64,000 nucleotides of DNA from Dokdonella_A sp044227025 (lineage in GTDB: Bacteria > Pseudomonadota > Gammaproteobacteria > Xanthomonadales > Rhodanobacteraceae), in the NCBI RefSeq assembly GCF_044227025.1, contig NZ_JBGAFX010000001.1, positions 868,001 to 932,000 on the forward strand. The letters are read 5' to 3'. Below, piece after piece: positions 25,092 through 33,326 of the stretch. The position numbers and the translations under genes are program-made. Each line of letters starts with the position of its first letter. Positions within the stretch are counted from its first letter, which is position 1. The notes below the pieces were generated by a model. It was given only the letters and a program-made list of their open reading frames with translations. It had not been told where the DNA came from and did no database searches.

Positions 25092-26573
25092 TTGAAGCTG
25101 CACATCCTCGGCATCTGCGGCACCTTCATGGGCGGCATCGCCGCGCTCGCGCGCGAACTCGGCCATGAGGTGGAAGGTTCCGACGCGAACGTGTATCCGC
25201 CGATGTCGACCCAGCTCGAACAGCTCGGCATCGTGCTGAAGTCGGGCTATCGCGCCGAACACCTGCAGCCGGCACCCGACCTCGTCGTGGTCGGCAACGC
25301 GCTGTCGCGCGGCAATCCCGCGATCGAGCACGTGCTCGATGCGCGCCTGCGCTACATCTCGGGTCCGCAGTGGCTCGGCGAGACCCTGCTCGCGGACCGG
25401 CGCGTGCTCGCGGTCGCCGGCACGCATGGCAAGACCACGACGACTTCGATGCTCGCGTGGATCCTCGACTGCGCCGGGCGGGATCCCGGGTTCCTCGTCG
25501 GCGGCGTGCCGGCGAATTTCGGAGTGTCGGCGCGGTCGGGGGAAAACGGAAACGACCGCGTTGCGATTCCCCTCACCCCAGCATCGGCATCCGCCGATGG
25601 TCCTCCCCTCTCCCGCGCAGCGGGAGAGGGACGATCGATGCGGTCTGCGCCCGCTGATTTCGTCTTGGAAGCCGACGAATACGACACCGCGTTCTTCGAC
25701 AAGCGCTCGAAGTTCGTGCACTACCGGCCGAGCATCGCGATCCTCAACAACCTCGAGTACGACCACGCCGACATCTTTCCCGACGTCGCCGCGATCCAGC
25801 GCCAGTTCCACCACCTCGTGCGCACGGTCCCCGGCAACGGCCGGTTGATCGTCAACGCGGAGGACGCGCGCCTCGCCGAAGTGCTCGGACAAGGGTGTTG
25901 GACGCCGGTCGAGACATTCGGCATCGAAGCCGGCGACTGGCGCGCGCGCCTGACCGCGGCGGATGGCTCATCGTTCGTCGTCGCGCACGCGGGGCGCGAA
26001 CTCGGCGAGGCGCGCTGGAACCTGAGCGGCCGCCACAACGTCATGAACGCGCTCGCGGCGATCGCCGCCGCGCATGCGGCCGGCGTCGCGCCGAGCGCCG
26101 CGATCGCCGCGCTGGCGACGTTCCGCAACGTCGCACGACGCATGGAACTGGTCGGCGAGCACGCCGGCATCCGCGTCTACGACGATTTCGCGCACCATCC
26201 GACCGCGATCGCAACCACGCTCGCGGGTTTGCGCGCGAAAGTCGGCACCGCGCGCATCCTGGTCGGCATGGAACCGCGCTCCAATTCGATGCGCATGGGC
26301 GCGCACGCGGACGAACTCGCTCCTTCGCTCGCCGATGCGGACGCGGTGGTGTTCCTCCAGCGCGCCGAGCTGCCGTGGGACGCGTCCCGCGTCGTCGGTG
26401 CGCTAAACGGTCGTGGCCGCACCGCAGCGAGCGTCGACGCGCTCGTCGCCGAATTGCTCGCGCAGGCGCGCGTGGGCGACCATGTCGTATTCATGTCGAA
26501 CGGCGGCTTCGAGAACGCGCCGCGACGTTTCGCGACCGGCCTCGCCGCGAGAACGGAACGGGGAAAGGAATAG
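25092..26573 (+). CDS. mpl: UDP-N-acetylmuramate:murein-tripeptide ligase, with an in-frame repeat insertion
   Basis: This 493-residue murein-recycling ligase joins recovered L-Ala-gamma-D-Glu-meso-DAP tripeptide to UDP-MurNAc. It carries the N-terminal Mur fold (LGICGTFMGGIAALAREL), ATP loop VAGTHGKTTTTSM (about residues 110-122), EADEYDTAFFDKRSKF, NLSGRHNVMNALAA and YDDFAHHPTAI. The protein is about 35 residues longer than usual. The excess lies between GVSARSG and the FVLEADEYD motif, where nt 25570-25632 is a palindromic repeat read in frame as ...PLTPASASADGPPLSRAAGEG. All catalytic motifs remain in frame, so the enzyme is probably active. Confidence 0.95.
   Translation: MKLHILGICGTFMGGIAALARELGHEVEGSDANVYPPMSTQLEQLGIVLKSGYRAEHLQPAPDLVVVGNALSRGNPAIEHVLDARLRYISGPQWLGETLLADRRVLAVAGTHGKTTTTSMLAWILDCAGRDPGFLVGGVPANFGVSARSGENGNDRVAIPLTPASASADGPPLSRAAGEGRSMRSAPADFVLEADEYDTAFFDKRSKFVHYRPSIAILNNLEYDHADIFPDVAAIQRQFHHLVRTVPGNGRLIVNAEDARLAEVLGQGCWTPVETFGIEAGDWRARLTAADGSSFVVAHAGRELGEARWNLSGRHNVMNALAAIAAAHAAGVAPSAAIAALATFRNVARRMELVGEHAGIRVYDDFAHHPTAIATTLAGLRAKVGTARILVGMEPRSNSMRMGAHADELAPSLADADAVVFLQRAELPWDASRVVGALNGRGRTAASVDALVAELLAQARVGDHVVFMSNGGFENAPRRFATGLAARTERGKE
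25570..25632. repeat. Composite palindromic element inside mpl
   Basis: Two hairpins lie side by side: CATCGGC/GCCGATG (25582-25599) and CCCTCTCCCG/CGGGAGAGGG (25606-25630, five-base loop). The same two-hairpin element, in the opposite orientation, occurs inside mreC at 35674-35735. Here it lies within the coding frame and adds about 21 residues. Confidence 0.9.
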
Positions 26574-26582
26574 ACTAGCTCC

Positions 26583-27173
26583 GTGCCGCTCGCCGACATA
26601 CCGCTGTTCCCGCTGTCCGCCGTGCTGTTCCCCGGCGGGCCGCTCAACCTGCGCATCTTCGAACGCCGCTATATCGATCTCGTGCGCGACTGCTCGCGCA
26701 GCGACAGCGGCTTCGGCGTGTGCCTGATCCTCGAAGGTCGCGAAGTCGGCGAGCCGGCGGTGCCGGCGGCGATCGGCACGCTCGCGCGCATCACCGACTT
26801 CTGCACCCTGCCGGATGGCCTGCTCGGCATCAGTGCCGAAGGTGGCGAGCGTTTCCAGGTCGCGACCACGCGCGTGCGCAGCGACGGCCTCATGCACGGC
26901 GAAGTGCGCTTCTGGCCGGACGAGCCGAACGTGGCTATACCTGCGGAACACTGCCTGCTCGCGATGATCCTCGAACGACTGGTCGCGCAGATCGGTGGCG
27001 CACTGGCGAAGGTCGAACGCGCGCGCTTCGACGATGCGAGCTGGGTCGGCTTCCGTCTTGCCGAATTGCTGCCGCTGGCGCAACCCGAGAAGCAGCACCT
27101 GCTGCAGATGACCGACCCGCTGCAGCGCCTCGCTCAGCTGCAGCACTACGTGCCGCGCTTCCAGCGGGCATGA
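26583..27173 (+). CDS. Lon N-terminal (substrate-binding) domain protein
   Basis: The product has 196 residues and starts at GTG 26583, nine bases after mpl. It contains only the LON substrate-binding (PUA-like) domain: IPLFPLSAVLFPGGPLNLRIFERRY at the start, GFGVCLILEGREVGEP, IGTLARITDF and GERFQV in order. There is no ATPase or protease domain, so it is the stand-alone LonB-like or YcaQ-neighbour type, perhaps an adaptor or sensor. It is very likely co-transcribed with mpl. Confidence 0.85.
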   Translation: MPLADIPLFPLSAVLFPGGPLNLRIFERRYIDLVRDCSRSDSGFGVCLILEGREVGEPAVPAAIGTLARITDFCTLPDGLLGISAEGGERFQVATTRVRSDGLMHGEVRFWPDEPNVAIPAEHCLLAMILERLVAQIGGALAKVERARFDDASWVGFRLAELLPLAQPEKQHLLQMTDPLQRLAQLQHYVPRFQRA

Positions 27174-27225
27174 GCATGGCGGGAGCGCCTGGCGGCGCGA
27201 TGCTATTGAGGGCCGAGGACGGCGC

Positions 27226-27256
27226 GGCGGCACGCGCTGCGCGCGTACCGCCCTAC
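27226..27256. repeat. Inverted single arm of the dispersed palindromic repeat
   Basis: Reads GGCGGCACGCGCTGCGCG then CGTACCGCCCTAC. It is the reverse complement of the left arm of the units at 11121-11440. It lies in the 234-base gap between the Lon-domain gene and gloA, which otherwise holds nothing recognisable. Confidence 0.85.
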
Positions 27257-27407
27257 AGTATCGCGGACGAAGCCAGATGTTCTTGCTTTTGCTTCTGCGC
27301 GCAGGAGCGCGCTCGCAGGGATGCGAGTGGAAAGCGCATGGACGCGGGCCGGTCGTCGCGAAAAATGCATCCCCGGACGAACAAACCAACAGGACCAAGG
27401 AATCACG

Positions 27408-27830
27408 ATGAGATACCTGCACACGATGATCCGCGTACGCGATCTCGATGCGACGCTGCGTTTCTTCTGCGAAGGACTCGGCTTGCGCGAGACGCGGCGG
27501 ATGGAGAATGCGGCGGGGAAGTTCACCCTCGTCTTCCTCGCTGCCGACGAAACGCCCGATGCGGAGATCGAGCTGACCTACAACTGGGGCTCGGACGAGG
27601 ACTACGGCTCGGCGCGCAACTTCGGCCATCTCGCGTTCCGCGTCGACGACATCTACGCGACCTGCGCGCACCTCGTGGCGATGGGCGTGACGATCAACCG
27701 CCCGCCGCGCGACGGTCACATGGCGTTCGTGCGTTCACCGGACCTGATCTCGATCGAACTGTTGCAGAAGGGGGCGCACCTCGCGCCGATGGAGCCGTGG
27801 GCGTCGATGCCGAACAGCGGGGTCTGGTGA
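27408..27830 (+). CDS. gloA: Lactoylglutathione lyase (glyoxalase I)
   Basis: This 140-residue enzyme converts the hemithioacetal of methylglyoxal and glutathione to S-lactoylglutathione. It has the vicinal-oxygen-chelate fold, with metal ligands His5 (MRYLH), Glu55 (EIEL), His74 (NFGHLAF) and Glu117 (SIELLQ) at positions matching the E. coli Ni-type enzyme within a few residues. The compact length also fits the Ni/Co class. The ATG at 27408 is preceded by CCAAGGAA. Confidence 0.95.
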   Translation: MRYLHTMIRVRDLDATLRFFCEGLGLRETRRMENAAGKFTLVFLAADETPDAEIELTYNWGSDEDYGSARNFGHLAFRVDDIYATCAHLVAMGVTINRPPRDGHMAFVRSPDLISIELLQKGAHLAPMEPWASMPNSGVW

Positions 27831-27851
27831 CGCCGTCGCCACCCGTACGAC

Positions 27852-28493
27852 TCAACGCGGGCCGAGGCGGAAGCGGCAGGCGTGGCCGCCACGCACGAGG
27901 CATTCCAAATGCTGCACCGGGCGGCCGGTCGCGGCCTCCATGAACGCAAGGTCGAAGCGGCACACGTCCGGATGCGCCTTGGCGAGTGCATGGAACACGC
28001 AGTTGTAGGCCTCGACCTGGGTCTCGCCGTCGCGCTTGACCGCGAGCGCCTCGTAGCCGAGCGCGTCGAGTTGCTCGGCGAGGGCGCCGACGACTTCCTC
28101 CTCGGGCACCGCCGCGATGCGCTCGGCTGCCGCCGCGCCGAGCGCGCGACCCATGTCGGCAAGCATCGCCTGCACGCCGGGCTTGCCGGCCTGCGCGTAC
28201 AGCTGCTCGATCAGGCCTCCCGCGATGAGGCCGTAGTTGCGCGGGAACAGCTCGCGCCCGCTCGCCGTCAGCACGTAGCGCGCCTGCGGCCGGCCACCGG
28301 TGAGGCGCGCCTCGCCGCGTTCGGCGAAACCGCCCGCGATCAGCGCGGTCAGGTGTTGCCTGACCGCGTTGTGGGTGACGCCCAGCGATTCGCACAGCGC
28401 CTCGACCGTCGCGCCCTGCGGTGCCAGCAGCAGGCGCCGCAGCAGTTTCTGCTGGGTCGTGCCGAGTTGGCGCAGGGCAGACGGTCGCTTCAT
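27852..28493 (-). CDS. Winged-helix regulator with four-cysteine Fe-S-type sensor (SufR-like)
   Basis: The product has 213 residues. The N-terminal winged helix (GTTQQKLLRRLLLAPQG, then ALCESLGVTHNAVRQHLTAL, then a GGRPQARYVLT wing) binds DNA. The C-terminal half has four cysteines, C165, C178, C198 and C206. The first pair is spaced C-x12-C, the spacing known from SufR-type iron-sulfur sensors, and the last pair sits in LECLVRGGHACRF. It therefore probably reads Fe-S cluster or redox state. There is no suf operon in the window. Its ATG overlaps the stop of the upstream exported protein gene by four bases (ATGA). Confidence 0.75.
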   Translation of the reverse strand: MKRPSALRQLGTTQQKLLRRLLLAPQGATVEALCESLGVTHNAVRQHLTALIAGGFAERGEARLTGGRPQARYVLTASGRELFPRNYGLIAGGLIEQLYAQAGKPGVQAMLADMGRALGAAAAERIAAVPEEEVVGALAEQLDALGYEALAVKRDGETQVEAYNCVFHALAKAHPDVCRFDLAFMEAATGRPVQHLECLVRGGHACRFRLGPR

Positions 28494-29140
28494 GTCGCCT
28501 TCTGCGGGAACTGCTTCGCAATCGCGCCGGACAGCGCATCGGCGAGGGTGTCCATGTGCGCGCGCATCGCCGCCCAGGTGGTCGCCTCGGCCTGCATGTC
28601 GCCCTGCATGATCTCGCCGATCTGCGCCGAGTGATGACCGACATGGGTGGTGAGCAATCCGCGCACCGCGTCCTCGGGCAGGTTCGGATTCGCGCCGGAC
28701 AGGAATCTCGAGATCTCGCTGCCGTTCGCGACGAGATCGTTCATCGCCTTGTCGCGCGCGGCGTTGTCGCCCGCATGCACGGCGTCGGTCATTGCCTTCA
28801 CGCCACCCCAGTGGCCGGCGAGCAGGGTCAGCATCTGCTTGCCGGCGTCGGCGCCGTAGAAACCGCCGACTGCGTCGGCGATCTGCTTCGCATCCGCGAC
28901 CACGTCGTCGGCGGCCTTCTTCGACGCCTTCGCGTCGTTCGCCTTCACCGCAAGTGCGTACGCGCGCGTCGCTTCGACGTGACCTTGCCACAGCGAACGC
29001 ATCGCCGCGTGCAGCTTCGGTGCGGACGGAACTGCCGCGGGCGCATCGGCGCGCGCAGGTTGCGCGACGAGCGCGAGGCCGGCACTGCCGGCGACCATCA
29101 GGGCCAGCGCGAGCGCGCGGGCAACAGCCTTGGATTTCAT
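28490..29140 (-). CDS. Exported helical protein, operon partner of the SufR-like regulator
   Basis: The product has 216 residues, with a start at ATG 29140 and a signal peptide of about 31 residues ending QPARA. The mature chain is almost all helix, with histidines at intervals (LHAAMRSLWQGHVEAT, LLAGHWGGVKAMTDAVHAG, LLTTHVGHHSAQIGEIM), like a four-helix bundle that could hold metal or heme. No family is firmly recognised. The stop overlaps the start of the SufR-like regulator, so translation is likely coupled and the pair may act together in metal or redox homeostasis (inference). Confidence 0.6.
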   Translation of the reverse strand: MKSKAVARALALALMVAGSAGLALVAQPARADAPAAVPSAPKLHAAMRSLWQGHVEATRAYALAVKANDAKASKKAADDVVADAKQIADAVGGFYGADAGKQMLTLLAGHWGGVKAMTDAVHAGDNAARDKAMNDLVANGSEISRFLSGANPNLPEDAVRGLLTTHVGHHSAQIGEIMQGDMQAEATTWAAMRAHMDTLADALSGAIAKQFPQKAT

Positions 29141-29244
29141 CGGTTCGACTCCGGAACGCCGCCGGGCGGCGGCTGCGGGCATCCTGCCCGAGCCATTCCG
29201 ATAGTAAACCCTGGCATGTGCAAAGCGCTTTCCTGTGGGCCGGA

Positions 29245-30534
29245 TCAGCCCGCGGCGGCTTCCGCGAAGGCCGCGCGCGCGGCCGCATGGGTGTCGGCGA
29301 TGATCTGCTCGCCGTGTGCGATCGAGACGAAACCCGCCTCGAATGCGCTCGGCGCGAGATAGACGCCGCGCTTCAGCATGGCGTGGAAGAAGCGGTTGAA
29401 CATCGCGACGTCGCAGGCAGTCGCCTGGGCGAATGTGGCGACCTTGGATTCTTCGGTGAAGAACAGGCCGAACATGCCGCAGACGCGGTTGATGCTGAGC
29501 GGCACGCCCGCTTCCGCGGCAGCAGACGCGAAGCAGTCGGTGACGAGGCGCGTGCGCCGGTCGAGCTCGGGATAGAACTCCGGCGTCTGGATCAGTTCGA
29601 GCATCGCAAGGCCCGCCGCCATCGCGACCGGGTTTCCGCTGAGCGTGCCGGCCTGGTACACCGGTCCGGCCGGTGCGACCTGCTGCATGATGTCGCGACG
29701 ACCGCCGTACGCGCCCACCGGCATGCCGCCGCCGATGATCTTGCCGAACGTGGTCAGGTCCGGCGTGATGCCGTACAGCGCCTGCGCGCCGCCGAGCGCG
29801 ACGCGGAAGCCGGTCATCACCTCGTCGAAGATCAGCAGTGCGCCATGCTGCGTGCACAGCTCGCGCAATGCGGCGAGGTAGCCGTCGCGCGGAAGGATGC
29901 AGTTCATGTTGCCGGCGATCGGTTCGATGATGAGCGCGGCGATCTCGTCGCCGACGTCGGCGAACAACTGCTTCGCCGCGTCGAGGTCGTTGTAGGGCAG
30001 GGTCAGGGTGAGATCGGCGAGCGCCTTCGGCACGCCCGGCGACGTCGGCACGCCGAGGGTCAGCGCACCGGAGCCCGCCTTGACCAGGAACGCGTCGCCG
30101 TGACCGTGATAGCAGCCCTCGAACTTGACGATGCGCGAGCGCCCGGTGACGCCGCGCGCAAGGCGGATCGCCGACATCGTCGCCTCGGTGCCCGAGTTGA
30201 CCATGCGCACGACCTCGACCGACGGCACCAGGCGCGTGATCGTCTCGGCCATCGTGACTTCGGCTGCGCATGGCGTGCCGAAGGAGAGGCCGTCCTGGAT
30301 CGCGCGCGCGACCGCCTCGCGCACGCTCGGATGGTTGTGGCCGACGACCATCGGGCCCCATGAGCCGACGTAGTCGATGTAGCGCGTACCTTCGACGTCC
30401 CACAGGTATGCACCATCGGCGCGCGCGCTGAAGAACGGCTCGCCGCCGACCGACTTGAAGGCACGCACCGGCGAGTTCACGCCGCCGGGGATGCGCGCCT
30501 GCGCGCGCTGGAACAGTTCGTGATTGGTGGTCAT
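29245..30534 (-). CDS. hemL: Glutamate-1-semialdehyde 2,1-aminomutase
   Basis: This 429-residue PLP enzyme of the C5 heme pathway converts glutamate-1-semialdehyde to 5-aminolevulinate. Recognised segments are PGGVNSPVRAF at the N-terminus, SWGPMVVGHNHP, NSGTEATMSAIRLAR, KFEGCYHGHGD, FDEVMTGFR and the PLP-lysine motif TTFGKIIGGGMPVGA. The ATG at 30534 is chosen to match the usual N-terminus. It lies downstream of thiE on the same strand, with a palindrome in the gap. Confidence 0.97.
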   Translation of the reverse strand: MTTNHELFQRAQARIPGGVNSPVRAFKSVGGEPFFSARADGAYLWDVEGTRYIDYVGSWGPMVVGHNHPSVREAVARAIQDGLSFGTPCAAEVTMAETITRLVPSVEVVRMVNSGTEATMSAIRLARGVTGRSRIVKFEGCYHGHGDAFLVKAGSGALTLGVPTSPGVPKALADLTLTLPYNDLDAAKQLFADVGDEIAALIIEPIAGNMNCILPRDGYLAALRELCTQHGALLIFDEVMTGFRVALGGAQALYGITPDLTTFGKIIGGGMPVGAYGGRRDIMQQVAPAGPVYQAGTLSGNPVAMAAGLAMLELIQTPEFYPELDRRTRLVTDCFASAAAEAGVPLSINRVCGMFGLFFTEESKVATFAQATACDVAMFNRFFHAMLKRGVYLAPSAFEAGFVSIAHGEQIIADTHAAARAAFAEAAAG

Positions 30535-30600
30535 GGGCAGGTTCCGTTGATCGTCGGCCGCGCGAACGCCGCGATCCAGCGGACGTCCGGCAGGCACTGG

Positions 30601-30620
30601 GTCCCGGCGTTCGCCGGGAC
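30601..30620. repeat. Perfect palindrome between thiE and hemL
   Basis: GTCCCGGCG, a TT loop, then CGCCGGGAC. This is the widespread CCCGGCGAACGCCGGG-type intergenic repeat of high-GC proteobacteria, here with neighbouring CACTGG and ATCCAG remnants. It may act as a terminator for thiE on the minus strand. Confidence 0.8.
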
Positions 30621-30649
30621 GAAGAGGGAAGCATCGGGCCGGTATTGTG

Positions 30650-31285
30650 TTACGAAGGCAAGGTCTCGAACAGCGCGGCAAAGCGCCGCGCCGCCGCATG
30701 CACGTCGCTGGCGTCGAACAGCGCCGAGATGACCGCGACCGCGTCGGCGCCGGCGTCGATCAGCAACGGTGCATTGGCGTGCGTGATGCCGCCGATTGCC
30801 ACCACCGGCAGGCCGAGCGTCTTCGCTTGGCTCAGCAGCTGCGGCGTCGCCACGCGTGCGTGCGGCTTGGTCGGCGAGGGAAAGAACGCGCCGAACGCCA
30901 GGTAGTCGGCGCCGGCTGCGGCGAATTGCCGCGCGCGTGCGAGCGAGTCGTAGCACGACACGCCGATGATCGCGTCGCGCCCGAGGCGTGCGCGCGCTTC
31001 GCCGATCGGTGCGTCGCCCTCGCCCAGATGCACACCGGCGGCGCCGCTCGCGGCGGCGAGGTCCACGTCGTCGTTGACGATCAGTGGCACGCGATGCCGC
31101 GCGCACAAGGCCTGCAGCGCCCGTGCTTCGTCGAGACGGCGCGGATGCGCGTCGGTCTTGTCGCGGTATTGCAGGATCGTCGCGCCGCCTGCAAGCGCCG
31201 CGGCGCACGCGTCGAGCAGGTCTGTGCGCGGTCCGTTGCTGATCGCGTACAGGCCACGCAGGGGCGGAAACTGGTTTGCGCTCAT
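30650..31285 (-). CDS. thiE: Thiamine-phosphate synthase
   Basis: This 211-residue TIM-barrel enzyme couples the thiazole and pyrimidine phosphates to thiamine phosphate. Motifs are GLYAISN, ILQYRDK, PLIVNDD, GVHLGEGD, IIGVSCYD, YLAFGAFFPSPTK and VAIGGIT, in the expected order. The ATG at 31285 has no strong ribosome site. No TPP-riboswitch-like element was seen upstream; the rubredoxin gene starts only 69 bases away on the other strand. Confidence 0.95.
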   Translation of the reverse strand: MSANQFPPLRGLYAISNGPRTDLLDACAAALAGGATILQYRDKTDAHPRRLDEARALQALCARHRVPLIVNDDVDLAAASGAAGVHLGEGDAPIGEARARLGRDAIIGVSCYDSLARARQFAAAGADYLAFGAFFPSPTKPHARVATPQLLSQAKTLGLPVVAIGGITHANAPLLIDAGADAVAVISALFDASDVHAAARRFAALFETLPS

Positions 31286-31354
31286 CGACGATCCGGCGGC
31301 GTGCTTTCGCGGGCGCGGGCAAGCTGCGAGAATACAGGGCCTTTCATTGATCCG

Positions 31355-31570
31355 ATGCCGTCCGCGATGTCCGAGTCCGCTGCTGCCGCCCCCGTCGATG
31401 CGCCGTTCCGCACCTTCATGTGCGTCGTCTGCGGTTTCCTCTACAGCGAGGCCGAAGGATGGCCGTCCGACGGCATCGCCGCGGGCACGCGCTGGGAAGA
31501 CGTGCCGGAGACCTGGACCTGCCCCGACTGCGGCGTGACCAAGTCCGATTTCGAGATGGTCGAGATCTAG
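31355..31570 (+). CDS. Rubredoxin
   Basis: This 71-residue Fe(SCys)4 electron carrier has two CxxC pairs, FMCVVCGFLY (C23, C26) and WTCPDCGVTKSDF (C56, C59), with the usual DGIAAGTRWEDVP segment between them. The N-terminal ~18 residues are a low-complexity extension; starting at the second ATG (31367) would shorten it by four. It is divergent from thiE, a pairing often seen in this group. Confidence 0.95.
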   Translation: MPSAMSESAAAAPVDAPFRTFMCVVCGFLYSEAEGWPSDGIAAGTRWEDVPETWTCPDCGVTKSDFEMVEI

Positions 31571-31600
31571 GGTTTCCTGCAGCTCGCCCTGGATTTGCAG

Positions 31601-31640
31601 GGTGGGCTCAAGCCCACCGAACAACCGGACCGCGGGTCCG
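31601..31640. repeat. Two adjacent palindromes after rubredoxin
   Basis: GGTGGGCT-CA-AGCCCACC at 31601-31618 is followed by CGGACC-GCG-GGTCCG at 31626-31640. The first is the GGTGGGCTxxAGCCCACC intergenic repeat common in Xanthomonadales. Neither has a T-run. They occupy part of the 207-base gap before the small gene at 31778. Confidence 0.75.
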
Positions 31641-31777
31641 TGCCTGCCCCTGCGCTGCTCCAGCACCGACCTCCCTGCCCGCGTCCGGACATGCGGCGCA
31701 CTGTTTCTGCCATGCCTGCGACATGCGGGCAGCATCGACGCGTGATGGACTGTGCTCGTCCATCAGGCGGAGGCACC

Positions 31778-31987
31778 ATGCAGGTTTTCGTTCCGATCGA
31801 AGATGCCGGCGTCCAGCGCGGCGATGGTCCACTCGTGCCCTATCGCTGCGGGCTCGCCTGCGCGCACGAACTGCGCGGCGAGCTCGTCCTTCGAGACGGC
31901 GTGTGGGTCGAGCGCGCCCTGTTCAGCGCTGGATCTGCAGCTCGTCGCCCGGCGCCAGGCCCAGCTTGCGCGCCTGACCCGCGTTGA
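31778..31987 (+). CDS. Possible small protein, 69 residues
   Basis: The ATG at 31778 follows a good GGCGGAGG ribosome site. The N-terminus MQVFVPIEDAGVQRGDG and the following LVPYRCGLACAHELRGELV look like a genuine small protein rather than shadow coding. The last 20 residues overlap the 3' end of the convergent DUF192 gene and are low-complexity, so the gene may have lost its natural end. No function is recognised. Confidence 0.4.
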   Translation: MQVFVPIEDAGVQRGDGPLVPYRCGLACAHELRGELVLRDGVWVERALFSAGSAARRPAPGPACAPDPR

Positions 31988-32360
31988 GCTCGAGCACGTA
32001 GCGCGCCGGCGCGCCGCTCGAATACGGCGGGCACGGATCGGCGGTGCACGGCTGCACGTCGTGCTGCACGCTGACCAGGCGGCGGTCGGCGTCGAAGAAC
32101 AGCATGTCCAGCGCGATCTTCGTGTTCTTCATCCAGAACGCGCGCGGCGCATCGTCCTGGAACACGAACAGCATGCCGTGGTCCGCCGCCATCTCGGTGC
32201 GATCCATCAGGCCGTGTTCGCGCGCAGCGTCGTTCTCGGCGATCTCGATCGAGAAGCGCTGGCCCTTGAGTTCCACCGACGGACCGCGCGCGCACGCGGG
32301 CAGCGCCGCGACCAGGGCGACCAGCGCGACGGCGCGAAGGCAAGCGGATGCTTTCATCAT
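31923..32360 (-). CDS. DUF192 family exported protein
   Basis: The product has 145 residues, with a start at ATG 32360 (MMKASACL) behind GGGAGAATCG. The signal sequence ends ALPACARG, which might be a lipobox although Pro at -2 is unusual. The DUF192 core is clear: FSIEIAENDAAREHGLMDRT, MLFVFQDDAPRAFWMKNT, IALDMLFFD and VLELNAGQARKLGLAPGD. It forms a small beta barrel of unknown function that is usually exported. Confidence 0.9.
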   Translation of the reverse strand: MMKASACLRAVALVALVAALPACARGPSVELKGQRFSIEIAENDAAREHGLMDRTEMAADHGMLFVFQDDAPRAFWMKNTKIALDMLFFDADRRLVSVQHDVQPCTADPCPPYSSGAPARYVLELNAGQARKLGLAPGDELQIQR

Positions 32361-32390
32361 CGATTCTCCCGTTGGAATCATGTGGCCGCT

Positions 32391-33326
32391 TCAGCCCAGC
32401 GCGTAGCCGAACTGCTGGCGGAACTGGTCGGCGAATTCTGCATAGCTGAAGCGCTGGTTCTGCGTGCCCGGATGTTCGATCTTGAGCGTGCCCATCAGCG
32501 AGGCGACGCGGCCCGTGGTCGGCCAGTCCATGCCGCGCATGAGGCCGAAGATGAGGCCGGCGCGGTAGGCGTCACCGCAGCCGGTCGGATCGACGATGCG
32601 TCGCTCCTGCGCGGCCGGAATCGTGTGGGTGGTGCCGTCGGCGTGCACGATCGAGCCCTTCGGGCCCTGCGTGACGATGTAGGCCTTCACGCGCTTGGCG
32701 ATCTCGGCCGCGCTCCAGCCGGTGCGCTGCTGCAGCAGCTGCGACTCGTAGTCGTTGACGATCGCGTAGTCGGCCTGGTCGATCATCGTGCGGAATTCCT
32801 CGCCCGAGAACAGCGGCATCGCCTGGCCCGGGTCGAAGATGAAGGGAACGCCCTTCTCGGCGAACTCGCGCGAATGCTGCAACATGCCGTCGCGGCTGTC
32901 CGGCGCGACGATGCCGAACGTGACGCCCTCGACGTCGCGCACATGGTGCTCGTGCGAATTGAGCATCGCGCCCGGGTGGAACGCGGTGATCTGGTTGTTG
33001 TCGAGGTCGGTGGTGATGAAGCACTGCGGCGTGAACAGGTCGTCGAACACGCTGACGTGGTCGAGGCGGATGCCGCACTGCTGCATGTGCTCGCGGTAGG
33101 GACCGAAGTCCTGGCCGACCGCGGCGAACGGGATCGGATCGTCGCCGAGCAACTTGAGGTTGTAGGCGATGTTGCCGGCGCAGCCGCCGAACTCGCGGCG
33201 CATGCGCGGCACCAGGAACGAGACGTTCAGGATGTGCACCTGGTCCGGCAGGATGTGTTTCTTGAACTGGTCCTGGAACACCATGATGGTGTCGTAGGCG
33301 AGCGAACCGCAGATCAGTGCTGACAT
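32391..33326 (-). CDS. PfkB-family sugar/nucleoside kinase
   Basis: The product has 311 residues and starts at ATG 33326. This is a ribokinase-fold kinase: FGGCAGNIAYNLKLLG near the N-terminus (substrate-binding Gly-Gly), YIVTQGPKGSIVH, and the catalytic anion-hole motif DPTGCGDAYRAGL with Asp as base. The GCGD variant in place of GAGD and the overall pattern fit the adenosine-kinase-like subgroup, but the substrate cannot be fixed from sequence. It is followed after 30 bases by the DUF192 gene on the same strand. Confidence 0.85.
   Translation of the reverse strand: MSALICGSLAYDTIMVFQDQFKKHILPDQVHILNVSFLVPRMRREFGGCAGNIAYNLKLLGDDPIPFAAVGQDFGPYREHMQQCGIRLDHVSVFDDLFTPQCFITTDLDNNQITAFHPGAMLNSHEHHVRDVEGVTFGIVAPDSRDGMLQHSREFAEKGVPFIFDPGQAMPLFSGEEFRTMIDQADYAIVNDYESQLLQQRTGWSAAEIAKRVKAYIVTQGPKGSIVHADGTTHTIPAAQERRIVDPTGCGDAYRAGLIFGLMRGMDWPTTGRVASLMGTLKIEHPGTQNQRFSYAEFADQFRQQFGYALG

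Noticed and set aside
25092..26573. mpl as a pseudogene broken by a repeat
   Set aside because: The frame continues through the insert into intact EADEYD and later catalytic motifs.
30650..31354. TPP riboswitch before thiE
   Set aside because: Only 69 bases separate thiE from the divergent rubredoxin gene and no TPP-box-like sequence was seen.
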